A stretch of DNA of 64,000 nt, taken from the NCBI RefSeq assembly GCF_029714365.1, contig NZ_CP121660.1:992001-1056000 (forward strand), in the 5' to 3' direction. Position 1 is the first letter of the stretch. Every line of letters starts with the position of its first letter. This document shows positions 52,023-60,619 of this stretch, one piece after another. A model generated the notes under the pieces. The model did no database searches and was not told the origin of the DNA. It was given only the letters and a program-made list of their open reading frames with translations. The stretch comes from Sinorhizobium terangae. GTDB lineage: Bacteria > Pseudomonadota > Alphaproteobacteria > Rhizobiales > Rhizobiaceae. The translations under genes and the position numbers were made by a program.

Positions 52023-54552
52023 TGGGAATATTTGGTCGCGAGCAGACATTCTGTATTGGGCAAAAGAAGGGTCCGCCTTCTATGGTGGGACCAGCGGCGC
52101 TGATCAGATCATCGGATCGAAATACGATCAGCGCCTTAGTGGTAATTTGGGAGCGGATTACATAGATGGCCGCGGCGGTAGCGACATCATCTTTGGCGAC
52201 GGCGGGAACGATACCTTGGCTGTCAGCATCTCCATGCTCGGTGACATTGATCAGCTTGATGGTGGCGAAGGAAACGACACTGTTACCTTCCAAGATCTCT
52301 CTACTTCGGTCTTTGTAGATCTCGTGCTCAACCAGGGTGAGGTCAGGACGTCGGATACGTTCTCAGCTTCTACCAGCAGCGACAGGCTAATTGCCACCCT
52401 GATCGGCGTCGAAAACGTGATTGGTACCAAGTTCGATGACCGCCTCTTCGGCAATGATGCGGCAAACACGCTTTCTGGCAATGCAGGCGACGACGTTCTC
52501 GATGGCCGGTCTGGCAACGATACGCTCTCCGGCGGCCTCGGCGATGACACTCTGTTGGGCTATCTTGGCAACGACATCTTGGAAGGTGGCCATGGCGCCG
52601 ACCGGCTGGAAGGCGGAGCAGGAAACGATACCTATGTGTTCACCCGCGGTGACGGCAATGACGGGATTTTAGAGGTTGATGGCCAAGGGACCGACAGCCT
52701 GCGGCTGAAAGGTATTGTGCCATCGGAAGTCTCGCTCGCTCGCGCCGGCAACGATTTACTGATTACTGTCGGGGGCGGTGAAGGCGGGACGTTGCGGCTG
52801 GTTGCTGCGACAGCCTCGTACCGGCATTTCGATCAGTATGGCATCGAGGAGATTGTCTTCGATGATGGGACGAAATGGGACACTGCCTTCCTGCGTCAAT
52901 GGTCGATCTACGACTCGGCGACGGATGGAGATGATACGCTTATAGGCACAGATGCGTCGGGCAAATTTGGGGGCGGGAAAGGGAATGATACCCTCGACGG
53001 TGGTCGTGGCAACGACACCTACTATTACAGCCGCGGCGACGGCAACGACACCATCACCGAGGGGACCAACAGCGGCAATGCCGACCAGCTCATCCTCGTC
53101 GATATCAACGCCGCCGACGTGACGCTGGTCCGCAACGGAAACCACGTCACCCTCGCCATCGCCGAGAGTGCGGCGGGCGTCGGAGATGCAGGCTCCATCC
53201 TCATCAAGGAAGCCCTCAACGACTTTTACGATCAGGGCATCGACAAGATCGTCTTCACCGATGGCGCCGTCTGGACCCGGAACGAGCTCAGGCTCATGCT
53301 GCTCGACCAGGTCATGACGGCTGGCGACGACACCATCGCCGGCTTCAATGTCGCTGATTTCATCAATGCGGGCGCTGGCAACGATACCGTCAATGCTGGC
53401 GACGGAAACGACATCATCACCGGCGGCCTCGGCAACGACACCATCGACGGCGGACGTGGTATCGACACCTACTATTACAGCCGCGGCGACGGCAACGACA
53501 CCATCACCGAGGGGACCAACAGCGGCAATGCCGACCAGCTCATCCTCGTCGATATCAACGCCGCCGACGTGACGCTGGTCCGCAACGGAAACCACGTCAC
53601 CCTCGCCATCGCCGAGAGTGCGGCGGGCGTCGGAGATGCAGGCTCCATCCTCATCAAGGAAGCCCTCAACGACTTTTACGATCAGGGCATCGACAAGATC
53701 GTCTTCACCGATGGCGCCGTCAGGACCCGGAACGAGCTCAGGCTCATGCTGCTCGACCAGGTCATGACGGCTGGCGACGACACCATCGCCGGCTTCAATG
53801 TCGCTGATCTCATCAATGCGGGCGCTGGCAACGATACCGTCAATGCTGGCGACGGAAACGACATCATCACCGGCGGCCTCGGCAACGACACCATCGACGG
53901 CGGACGTGGTATCGACACCTACTATTACAGCCGCGGCGACGGCAACGACACCATCACCGAGGGGACCAACAGCGGCAATGCCGACCAGCTCATCCTCGTC
54001 GATATCAACCCCGCCGACGTGACGCTGGTCCGCAACGGAAACCACGTCACCCTCGCCATCGCCGAGAGTGCGGCGGGCGTCGGAGATGCAGGCTCCATCC
54101 TCATCAAGGAAGCCCTCGACGACTTCTACGATCAGGGCGTCGACAAGATCGTCTTTGCCGGCGGCACCACCTGGACGCGGGCGGACATGCGAGGGCTGCT
54201 GCTTTCACAGGCTTCGACGTCCGGAAACGATACGATCGTTGGGTTCAACGCCGCCGACACGATCGCAGGAGGCCTGGGCGACGACACACTGACCGGCGGG
54301 GCCGGTAACGATGCCTTCGTCTTCCGGCCGGGCTTTGGTCTCGACACGATAACCGACTTCAAAGCTGGCTCGGGGGCGGGCGACGTTCTTGAGTTCCAAA
54401 ACACGCTCTTCGCCAACTTCGAATCCGTCCTTGCCGCGGCAGCGCAGGCGGGCTCCGACACTGTGATCACCTTCGACGCGGCCAATACGATTACGTTGAA
54501 GAACGTCACCTTGGCGAACCTGCATGCCGACGATGTCCGCTTCGTTGCTTGA
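51955..54552 (+). CDS. Large RTX calcium-binding protein with near-identical 150-aa repeats
   Basis: An 865-aa secreted protein of RTX nonapeptides (GGLGDDTLLGYLGNDILEGG) interleaved with a beta-rich module ending YGIEEIVFDDGTKW or similar. Three copies of a 150-aa module (450 bp, the third partial) are almost identical. The C-terminal 60 residues (TDFKAGSGAGDVLEFQNTLF to LHADDVRFVA) form a type I secretion signal. There is no ribosome site at ATG 51955 and the frame opens in mid-module, so the true N-terminus may be the preceding frame. The export genes follow by 10 bp. Confidence 0.85.
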   Translation: MKFVTDLQSLTDGYGIDKIIFGDGNIWSRADILYWAKEGSAFYGGTSGADQIIGSKYDQRLSGNLGADYIDGRGGSDIIFGDGGNDTLAVSISMLGDIDQLDGGEGNDTVTFQDLSTSVFVDLVLNQGEVRTSDTFSASTSSDRLIATLIGVENVIGTKFDDRLFGNDAANTLSGNAGDDVLDGRSGNDTLSGGLGDDTLLGYLGNDILEGGHGADRLEGGAGNDTYVFTRGDGNDGILEVDGQGTDSLRLKGIVPSEVSLARAGNDLLITVGGGEGGTLRLVAATASYRHFDQYGIEEIVFDDGTKWDTAFLRQWSIYDSATDGDDTLIGTDASGKFGGGKGNDTLDGGRGNDTYYYSRGDGNDTITEGTNSGNADQLILVDINAADVTLVRNGNHVTLAIAESAAGVGDAGSILIKEALNDFYDQGIDKIVFTDGAVWTRNELRLMLLDQVMTAGDDTIAGFNVADFINAGAGNDTVNAGDGNDIITGGLGNDTIDGGRGIDTYYYSRGDGNDTITEGTNSGNADQLILVDINAADVTLVRNGNHVTLAIAESAAGVGDAGSILIKEALNDFYDQGIDKIVFTDGAVRTRNELRLMLLDQVMTAGDDTIAGFNVADLINAGAGNDTVNAGDGNDIITGGLGNDTIDGGRGIDTYYYSRGDGNDTITEGTNSGNADQLILVDINPADVTLVRNGNHVTLAIAESAAGVGDAGSILIKEALDDFYDQGVDKIVFAGGTTWTRADMRGLLLSQASTSGNDTIVGFNAADTIAGGLGDDTLTGGAGNDAFVFRPGFGLDTITDFKAGSGAGDVLEFQNTLFANFESVLAAAAQAGSDTVITFDAANTITLKNVTLANLHADDVRFVA
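53013..54155 (+). repeat. 450-bp in-gene tandem repeat (2.5 copies)
   Basis: Copies at 53013-53462, 53463-53912 and 53913 to about 54155 differ at only a few positions, for example GTCTGGACC/GTCAGGACC, GATTTC/GATCTC and ATCAACGCC/ATCAACCCC. The unit is a whole number of codons, so gain or loss of a copy keeps the frame. Confidence 0.93.
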
Positions 54553-54562
54553 GGGCTGACGC

Positions 54563-56275
54563 GTGACGGCACTGATGACGGACGGGCGGCGATCGCTGGT
54601 CGCCGCCGCTCTTCGCCAAACCCGCAAGGCATTTATCGGGGTGGCGGCGCTCAGCGCCGTCACCAATCTTTTGATGCTGACCGGACCGCTGTTCATGATG
54701 CAGGTCTATGACCGGGTGCTCGCCAGCCGCAGCGTGCCGACGCTGGTGGCACTGTCGATCCTGGCGATCGCCCTCTATCTGTTTCTCGGACTGCTGGAAG
54801 TCATCCGCTCGCGCATCCTCACCCAGATCGGCCATCGGCTGGAGGAGGAGCTGGGCGGCCCGACCTTCGACACCGTTTTGAAGCTGCCGCTCCGGATGTC
54901 GAAGAAGGAGGCGATCGCGCAGCCGCTCCGCGATCTCGACCAGGTGCGCCAGTTCATGAGCGGGCAAGGCCCGGTCGCCATCTGCGACATGCCGTGGCTG
55001 CCGGTCTACCTCGCCATCCTGTTCCTTTTCCATTCTTTTCTCGGCTGGATCACTGTCGCTGGCGCCGTCATCCTGCTTGCCTTGACGCTCGTCAGCGAGG
55101 TGACGCTGCGGCAGCCGATGCAGCGTCTCGCCCAGCTCGGAGGAAACCGCAGCGAGTTCATCGAGGCCGGCCGAAGGAATGCCGAGGCGCTGCATGCGAT
55201 GGGGATGAGCGGCGCCTATGCCGCGCGCTGGCATGAGATGAACGCCGGCTATGTCGACGTACAGAGACGCACCAGCGACGCCAGCAGCGGCTTCGCGGCC
55301 GCGTCGAAGATCTTCCGCTTGGCGTTGCAGTCGGCGGTGCTCGCGCTCGGGGCGTGGCTGGCGATCTACCAACTGGCGTCGCCGGGGGCGATGATCGCCT
55401 CGTCGATCCTGACCTCGCGGGCGCTCGCGCCGATCGAGCAGGCGGTCGCGCAATGGCGCGGGTTCGTCAACGCGCGGCAGGCGCGCCGCCGCCTCGAGAG
55501 CGTGCTCGACAAGTTCTCCGAGGACCGCCAGCCGATGCCTCTGCCGGCGCCGCGGCAAACCTTGGACGCGGCCGGGCTCGTCGTCGCCGCGCCCGGCAGC
55601 AATGCAGCCATTGTTCGCGATGTCTCCTTCAAGCTCGCCGCGGGCCAGGGCGTCGGCATTATCGGCCCGAGCGGCTCCGGAAAGTCGACCCTGGCCCGTG
55701 CCTTGGTCGGTGTCTGGCCGCCCGCCCGCGGCACGATCCGCCTCGACGGGGCCGAGCTCGGCCAATGGGAGCCAGAATCGCTTGGGCCTTCGATCGGCTA
55801 CCTACCGCAAGGCGTCGACCTGTTCGACGGCACGATCGCCGAAAACATCAGCCGCTTCGCCAAGGATGTGGACCCCGCCGCGATCATCGAAGCGGCCGAG
55901 CAAGCCGGCGTGCATCAGCTGATCCTGTCGATGCCGGAAGGCTACGACACCCGGATCGGTGCTGCCGGCGCCATCCTGTCGGCCGGCCAGCGCCAGCGCA
56001 TCGGCCTCGCCCGGGCGCTCTACGGCAAGCCGTTCCTGCTGGTGCTCGATGAACCGAATGCCAGCCTCGACGCGGAAGGCGAGGCGGCGCTGACCAATGC
56101 CATCCTCGCGGCCCGCAAGACCGGCGCGATCGTCGTCGTCATCGCTCACCGGCCGAATGCCCTGGCCGCCGTCGATCAGGTCCTCGTCATGGCCGAGGGA
56201 CGAGCCGTCGCCTTCGGCCCGCGCGACGAGGTGCTGCGCAAGACCACCGTCCGCGCCGTGTCGGAGACCGCATGA
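54563..56275 (+). CDS. Type I secretion ABC exporter (PrsD/LapB-like)
   Basis: A 570-aa inner-membrane exporter: N-terminal membrane domain (FIGVAALSAVTNLLMLTGPL, MMQVYDRVLASRSVPTLVAL) and C-terminal ATPase with Walker A GPSGSGKST, signature LSAGQRQR and Walker B LLVLDEPNASLD. No peptidase domain. The signature has Ala where LSGGQ is usual. GTG 54563 follows GAGGG; ATG 54575 is an alternative. It overlaps the adaptor gene by 4 nt and should export the RTX protein just upstream. It is homologous to WgdA. Confidence 0.92.
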   Translation: MTALMTDGRRSLVAAALRQTRKAFIGVAALSAVTNLLMLTGPLFMMQVYDRVLASRSVPTLVALSILAIALYLFLGLLEVIRSRILTQIGHRLEEELGGPTFDTVLKLPLRMSKKEAIAQPLRDLDQVRQFMSGQGPVAICDMPWLPVYLAILFLFHSFLGWITVAGAVILLALTLVSEVTLRQPMQRLAQLGGNRSEFIEAGRRNAEALHAMGMSGAYAARWHEMNAGYVDVQRRTSDASSGFAAASKIFRLALQSAVLALGAWLAIYQLASPGAMIASSILTSRALAPIEQAVAQWRGFVNARQARRRLESVLDKFSEDRQPMPLPAPRQTLDAAGLVVAAPGSNAAIVRDVSFKLAAGQGVGIIGPSGSGKSTLARALVGVWPPARGTIRLDGAELGQWEPESLGPSIGYLPQGVDLFDGTIAENISRFAKDVDPAAIIEAAEQAGVHQLILSMPEGYDTRIGAAGAILSAGQRQRIGLARALYGKPFLLVLDEPNASLDAEGEAALTNAILAARKTGAIVVVIAHRPNALAAVDQVLVMAEGRAVAFGPRDEVLRKTTVRAVSETA

Positions 56276-57582
56276 GCACCAAAGCAGAAAGCCGCGCCGC
56301 AAAGGCCATCTCCCGCTACATGCTGATCGCCGGCGTCTCGGTCGCGGCGCTGGTCTTCGGCGTCGGCGGCTGGGCGGCGACCAGCAATCTCTCAGGCGCC
56401 GTCCTTGGAGCCGGGACCGTTGTCGTCGAGGGCAACGTCAAGCGCATCCAGCACCGTGACGGCGGCATTGTCGGCGAGATTCGGGTACGCGACGGCCAAC
56501 AGGTGAAGGCCGGCGAATTGCTGATCCGGCTCGACGATACCGTCACCCGCGCCAACCTGGCGGTCATCACCAAGCAGATCGACCAGTTGCAGGCGCGCGC
56601 CATGCGGCTGACCGCCGAGCGCGACGAGGCGGCGGAACCGGCGCCGTCGAAGGAACTGCAGGCAAGACTCGGCGATCCCGAGGTCGCCGCCTATGTCGCC
56701 GCGGAAAGGGCGCTGTTCCACGCCCGCAAGCGCACGATCGACGGCCAGAAGGCGCAACTCAGCCAGCGGGTGCATCAACTGGCGCAGGAAGCCGACGGAC
56801 TGACGGCCCGCCGCGACGCCAAGGACGACGAATTGAAGCTGATCGACGAGGAGCTGGAGGGCATCGCCAGCCTGCACGCGAAGGGGCTGATGCCGTTCTC
56901 GCGGCTAGCCGAGCTCAAGCGGATGAAGGCGCAATTGTCAGGTGAGCGAGGGCAACTGACGGCCGAGATCGCCCGCACCGCGACACAGACGACCGAAACC
57001 GAGCTTCAGATCCTGCAACTCGACCAGAACCGCCGCTCCGAGGTGCTGACGGAACTGCGTGACGTCGACAACAAGCTGGCGGAACTCACCGAGCAGCGGG
57101 TCGCCGCCGAGGATCAATTGAAGCGCATCGATATCCTGTCGCCGCAAAACGGCATCGTGCACGAGCTGGCCGTGCACACGGTCGGCGGCGTCATTGCCGC
57201 CGGCGAAACCGTCATGCAGATCGTGCCCGTCAACGACAGCCTCGTCGTCGACGCCAAGATCCAGCCGGCCGACATCGACCAACTGCATCTCGGGCAGAAG
57301 GCGACCTTGCGCTTATCCGCCTTCAATCAGCGCACGACGCCGGAAATCGTCGGCGAAATCCAGACGATCGCCGCGAATCTCAGCACAAACCCGCAGACCG
57401 GCGAGGCGTGGTACACCGCGCGCATCCGGATTTCCGCGGCGGAGCTCCGGAAGCTCGGCAGCCTCGCCCTGCACGCTGGCATGCCGGTCGAGGCGTTCAT
57501 CCAGACCGGCGAGCGCACGGCGCTTTCCTACCTCGTCAAACCGCTCGCTGATCAGATCGCCCGCGCGATGCGAGAGGAATAG
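56272..57582 (+). CDS. Type I secretion membrane-fusion protein (HlyD family)
   Basis: A 436-aa adaptor with one N-terminal helix (YMLIAGVSVAALVFGVGGWA), lipoyl half IQHRDGGIVGEIRVRDGQQV, a long helical hairpin (about residues 95-290, Gln/Glu/Leu-rich), the second lipoyl half LSPQNGIVHELAV and the HlyD C-terminal domain. It links the ABC exporter to a host TolC-like outer-membrane channel; none is encoded in the transposon. The gene ends 133 bp before the right end of the transposon. Confidence 0.92.
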   Translation: MSTKAESRAAKAISRYMLIAGVSVAALVFGVGGWAATSNLSGAVLGAGTVVVEGNVKRIQHRDGGIVGEIRVRDGQQVKAGELLIRLDDTVTRANLAVITKQIDQLQARAMRLTAERDEAAEPAPSKELQARLGDPEVAAYVAAERALFHARKRTIDGQKAQLSQRVHQLAQEADGLTARRDAKDDELKLIDEELEGIASLHAKGLMPFSRLAELKRMKAQLSGERGQLTAEIARTATQTTETELQILQLDQNRRSEVLTELRDVDNKLAELTEQRVAAEDQLKRIDILSPQNGIVHELAVHTVGGVIAAGETVMQIVPVNDSLVVDAKIQPADIDQLHLGQKATLRLSAFNQRTTPEIVGEIQTIAANLSTNPQTGEAWYTARIRISAAELRKLGSLALHAGMPVEAFIQTGERTALSYLVKPLADQIARAMREE

Positions 57583-57670
57583 CTCGAGACTCGGTCTTTC
57601 GTCTTGTGACTACCCTTTGAGGACGAGAGGGCTTCAACTATACGAGACGATATCGCCTGGTTCTCGTTAC

Positions 57671-57715
57671 GTTCGCAAATGTCGGACAGATTCACCCCTT
57701 TCGTGTCGTGACGCC
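57671..57715 (-). repeat. Right terminal inverted repeat of the Tn3-family transposon
   Basis: Its complement starts GGCGTCACGACACGAAAGGG and matches the left repeat at 42 of 45 positions. It is followed directly by the TACTA duplication. Confidence 0.92.
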
Positions 57716-57720
57716 TACTA
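57716..57720. repeat. Right target-site duplication TACTA
   Basis: Copy of 46786-46790, directly after the right inverted repeat. Removing the transposon and one copy rejoins the IS30 transposase in frame. Confidence 0.92.
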
Positions 57721-58549
57721 TTGCGTCACCGCCAACGCGATGGCCCGTGAGCGCAGAGCCAAGCTGCGCAAACTCGCGCGGTTCTCCCATGTGCGCCAAT
57801 CGGTGATCGAGCGGATTATGCATGGCTGGTCGCCACAGCAGATCGCCGGCCGCATGCGGCTGGAGCGCCATCCGATCTGCGTCAGTTACGAGACGATCTA
57901 CAAGTTCGCCTATTCCGCAGACGGTCAGGCGATCAAGCTGTGGCGGCATCTGCCGGAGCGTCGTGCGAGACGCAGACCGCGGTATGCCCGCCGGCGTCAC
58001 GGTCGCCGCTTCAGCCCGGAGCTCAACATCCTTCACCGCCCTGATACTGTCGCCGAACGCAAGCAGTTCGGCCATTGGGAGTGCGATCTCATTCAGTTTC
58101 GCAAGAAGTTCGGCAAGGCCAACGTGACCACACGGGTGGAGCGGGTCAGCCGCTTTGCGGTCTTCCTGCGCAACAACGACCGGCAATCGAAGCCGATCAT
58201 GGACGGGCTGATTGAGGTGCTCCAACCCCTGCCCCACGCGGCTCGACGCTCCATCACCTTCGACCGCGGCACCGAGTTCAGCGAATGGCCCTATCTGCAA
58301 GCTGGCATCGGAACGCAGACATGGTTCTGCGACCCGCAGTCGCCCTGGCAGAAAGGCACGGTCGAGAACACAAATGGCCGCGTTCGCAAATGGCTTTCGA
58401 GAGAGGTGGATCCCCTGTCTATCACCGACGGCGAGCTGAAGGACATCTGCGATCGGCTCAACTCGACACCGCGGAAGTGCCTCGGCTACCGAACGCCGGC
58501 GGAAGTCTTCCGCAAGAAACTACTCGCGCAAATGCGGCGTGTCGGTTAG
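57721..58549 (+). pseudogene. IS30 transposase, 3' part (split gene)
   Basis: It carries the rest of the IS30 transposase: a second HTH-like region (QSVIERIMHGWSPQQIAGRM) and the DDE core with Asp in HWECDLIQFRKKFG, Asp in TFDRGTEFSEWPYL and Glu in KGTVENTNGRVRKWL. The frame continues from the fragment at 46609-46790. The two halves are 10.9 kb apart, so the transposase is inactivated unless the transposon excises precisely. Confidence 0.88.
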
Positions 58550-58590
58550 CGTCACACGCGCAAGTCGCAGTTCGGCATGAACTCACACGG

Positions 58591-58825
58591 CAATTTAGAG
58601 ATGCGACATATGAGCCAGTTAGAGATGCGACAGTCGTCGCCTCTCGGGATGCTGGTCAAACGTCAAGGTTTGGAAGGAAGACTGGCGACGTGAAGCGTGG
58701 TTGAGGCCATGAGTGTTCGGAGTCGTCATATCTTGTTTGATCACCATGTCGCAGAAGGAATTGCATCGTCTTGAACTGATCCAGCGGATTCGTGGGCGTA
58801 GCCTGACCGTGGTCGAGGCGGCCGC
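58591..58825 (+). mobile_element. Remnant of the ISNCY element (left end only)
   Basis: The sequence matches 44757-44991 with few changes (for example CAATTTAGAG for CAGTTTAGAG, CTCGGGATG for CTTGGGATG), covering the left end and about 33 transposase codons, then diverges at the GCGGCCGC region. Orientation is the same as the complete copy. It directly adjoins the right end of the IS30 element. Confidence 0.85.
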
Positions 58826-59108
58826 CTTACGTCCGCCACCGGTTGAACATTCACGCGAGACCGCTCCGGGTCGCACGACTATCGAATCCACGAGACGGCA
58901 GTTTCTCAATTCATCCCGGAGTCAATCTGCCGGCAAAACTCGCGCCGAAGCGCGCCAGCGGCCGAACATTCATTACGCAGATCGAAGTTTCCCTGGCGAT
59001 CGAAGTCTTTGCCAACCTCAAGCTGCATCGCGGCGCTGATTTGCGGCTGACCTCACGGGCTCAGGCCCCTGCCCTGCAACTCGCCGCAGCAGGTGCGATA
59101 ATCGCCGT
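58826..59108. other. Unassigned segment at the right edge of the island
   Basis: About 280 bp, possibly the 3' end of a gene cut by the island. One + frame (58843-59118) reads plausibly toward its end (FITQIEVSLAIEVFANLKLH, then APALQLAAAGAIIAVQP) but I cannot assign it. It is not the missing part of rmlD. Confidence 0.4.
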
Positions 59109-60260
59109 TCAGCCTTGAATGGATTTGAGCCAGTCGCCGATCGTCGCCCCACCTTGGCGCTCGGAAAGAGCAAGTGGTGCGACGTGCTGTTCGGTGGCCG
59201 CCATCTTGCGGATGTCGCGCGGGTTTGCGCCGAATTCGTGATTGAAGGCCCGCGTGAAATTTGCGGCCACGTCAAAACCGGCGGCTTCGGCGATTTCGGA
59301 GATCGGCCGCTTGTTGGTCGGGTCGCTGAGGGCCGCATGGGCCTGCAGAAGCCGGCGGCGGCGAATGTAGTTGAGGACGCCGCCACTCGGCTCGAAAAGC
59401 TGGTAGAGGCGTGTGCGGGAAATGCCCAGTGCGCGGCAGATGGCATCCGGTGTCAAATCCCCCGAATGGAGGTTTTGGTGAATGTACCGGTGCGCCCGTT
59501 CCATCATTCCGATATTTACCGGAGAGCCTGTTGCATCCGGCCGCGTCACCGATGCAGCGCAAGCGACGATCATGTCGCGCATCGTGCGCACGATACGTGG
59601 CACTTCAGGTGCGGTGATGGTGCTGAGGTTTGATTCGATGCCATTGATGTAGTTGACGAGCAGACCCGCCAAACCGCCTGACAAGACGGAATTATTGGCA
59701 CCTTCAAGTTTGCTTGCATCATCCGCCAGCAATTCAAAGGGCATGAAGAGAAGGACGGCCACGGACTCCGTCATCCGCCCGCGATATGGGTAGCCAAGGG
59801 ACCGGAAAAGGAGCTCTCCCGGCCCTGTCTCCGCGACGTGGCGATCGACCTCGGTCCATGCCCGACCGCTGCGGAACAGTCCGACGCTCCAGTGGTCGAT
59901 GGGGCTTGAGCGCAGCATCGCGCGAGAGCGCTCGTAGCTAAATCCCGGCGTACGCTGTTGGACGAAGAGCAAATCGCCGAGGTGCCATCCAACCTGCTCT
60001 GCAGGAAAGCCATCATCGGGAAACATCCCGTCTGGCTGACGAACATCGATCAGCGGAGCCATGTGCTGGCGCCAGGCGTCAAACTGCTCCGCAGGCGGCA
60101 ATCCGAGCGTGGAGAAATGCGAAGGCACCAGCCCGGGCTGGGTGACGGCCTGGCGCTCCCTCCGATCCGTGGGTTCGCGGGGCCACCGGCGCCGCTCCAA
60201 ATGGGCGGGCCAGGCGGGAACTTCGGGTGGATTATCCCCTGATCCGGACTCCTTACTCAT
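59109..60260 (-). CDS. AraC-family transcriptional regulator
   Basis: A 383-aa regulator. The N-terminal 230 residues resemble the AraC-binding-like (cupin-type) sensing domain (PSHFSTLGLPPAEQFDAWRQ, GELLFRSLGYPYRGRM). The C-terminal 100 residues are the double helix-turn-helix (DAICRALGISRTRLYQLFEP; ISEIAEAAGFDVAANFTRAF). ATG 60260 follows GAGGAGTTGG. It is divergent from the UDP-xylose operon with a 360-bp gap, so it is a candidate regulator of that operon. The effector is unknown. Confidence 0.87.
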   Translation of the reverse strand: MSKESGSGDNPPEVPAWPAHLERRRWPREPTDRRERQAVTQPGLVPSHFSTLGLPPAEQFDAWRQHMAPLIDVRQPDGMFPDDGFPAEQVGWHLGDLLFVQQRTPGFSYERSRAMLRSSPIDHWSVGLFRSGRAWTEVDRHVAETGPGELLFRSLGYPYRGRMTESVAVLLFMPFELLADDASKLEGANNSVLSGGLAGLLVNYINGIESNLSTITAPEVPRIVRTMRDMIVACAASVTRPDATGSPVNIGMMERAHRYIHQNLHSGDLTPDAICRALGISRTRLYQLFEPSGGVLNYIRRRRLLQAHAALSDPTNKRPISEIAEAAGFDVAANFTRAFNHEFGANPRDIRKMAATEQHVAPLALSERQGGATIGDWLKSIQG

Positions 60261-60619
60261 CCAACTCCTCAAGCGAATATTGCTCTCATGCGTGAACCGC
60301 AGGCCATCGAATGCCCGGAGATGGGGCCACCCCCTCCCACCACCAGAGCTCGCCCTAAAGTGGAGCAGAGCTTCCAGGATGCACCCAACGGATGCCAGTT
60401 ATACCTCGTTTTGAGTAGAAATGCACGGCAAGATAACTATCCGGATTGGGTGATAATGACATTCTCCACACGGCGATTGTATCAGTAGGCAACAGGCGCT
60501 TCCAAATAGTGTAAGGAACAATGCAGGGAATTCTTGAACGATATCGTTTGCATTACCTAATTATTCCTTCCGTCTGAAAGTATGTCGTAATTTTACGACA
60601 GGTCTTGTGGAGAATATCC
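60261..60619. promoter_or_regulatory. Divergent regulatory region between araC-type gene and uxs operon
   Basis: A 359-bp gap, AT-rich over its last 120 bp (60500-60619), that should hold the promoters of both the AraC-type gene and the UDP-xylose operon. An inverted pair TGTCGTAA/TTACGACA occurs at 60582-60600. No further site could be assigned by eye. Confidence 0.5.

Larger units (their letters stand above)
46791..57715. mobile_element. Tn3-family transposon carrying an RTX/type I secretion cassette
   Basis: A 10,925-bp unit bounded by 45-bp inverted repeats (42 of 45 identical) and TACTA duplications. It encodes tnpA (-) and tnpR (+) with a res-like region between them. To the right are a doubtful orphan frame, a small membrane protein, a hydrophobic protein, an 865-aa RTX repeat protein, a type I ABC exporter and a HlyD-type adaptor. 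No antibiotic or metal resistance gene is present. The boundaries are exact because the host IS30 frame is restored by excision. Confidence 0.92.
46542..58588 (+). mobile_element. IS30-type insertion sequence interrupted by a Tn3-family transposon
   Basis: Left end 46542-46570 and right end 58559-58588 are imperfect inverted repeats that share TGCGACTTGCG exactly and GTTCA further out. Between them lie the two halves of one IS30 transposase gene. Without the 10,925-bp transposon and one target duplication the element is about 1.1 kb, normal for IS30 relatives. Confidence 0.75.

Noticed and set aside
52756..54045. 429-aa minus-strand frame with Val/Asp-rich repeats
   Set aside because: It mirrors the tandem repeats of the RTX gene; the repeat pattern is a by-product of the coding strand.
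53013..54155. Direct repeats considered as a CRISPR-like array
   Set aside because: The 450-bp units are contiguous, in frame and code for RTX modules; there are no short repeats with unique spacers and no cas genes.
46791..57715. Idea that the two ISNCY copies form a composite transposon around the island
   Set aside because: The right copy is only a 235-bp left-end remnant, and the Tn3-type repeats and duplication explain the cargo's movement by themselves.
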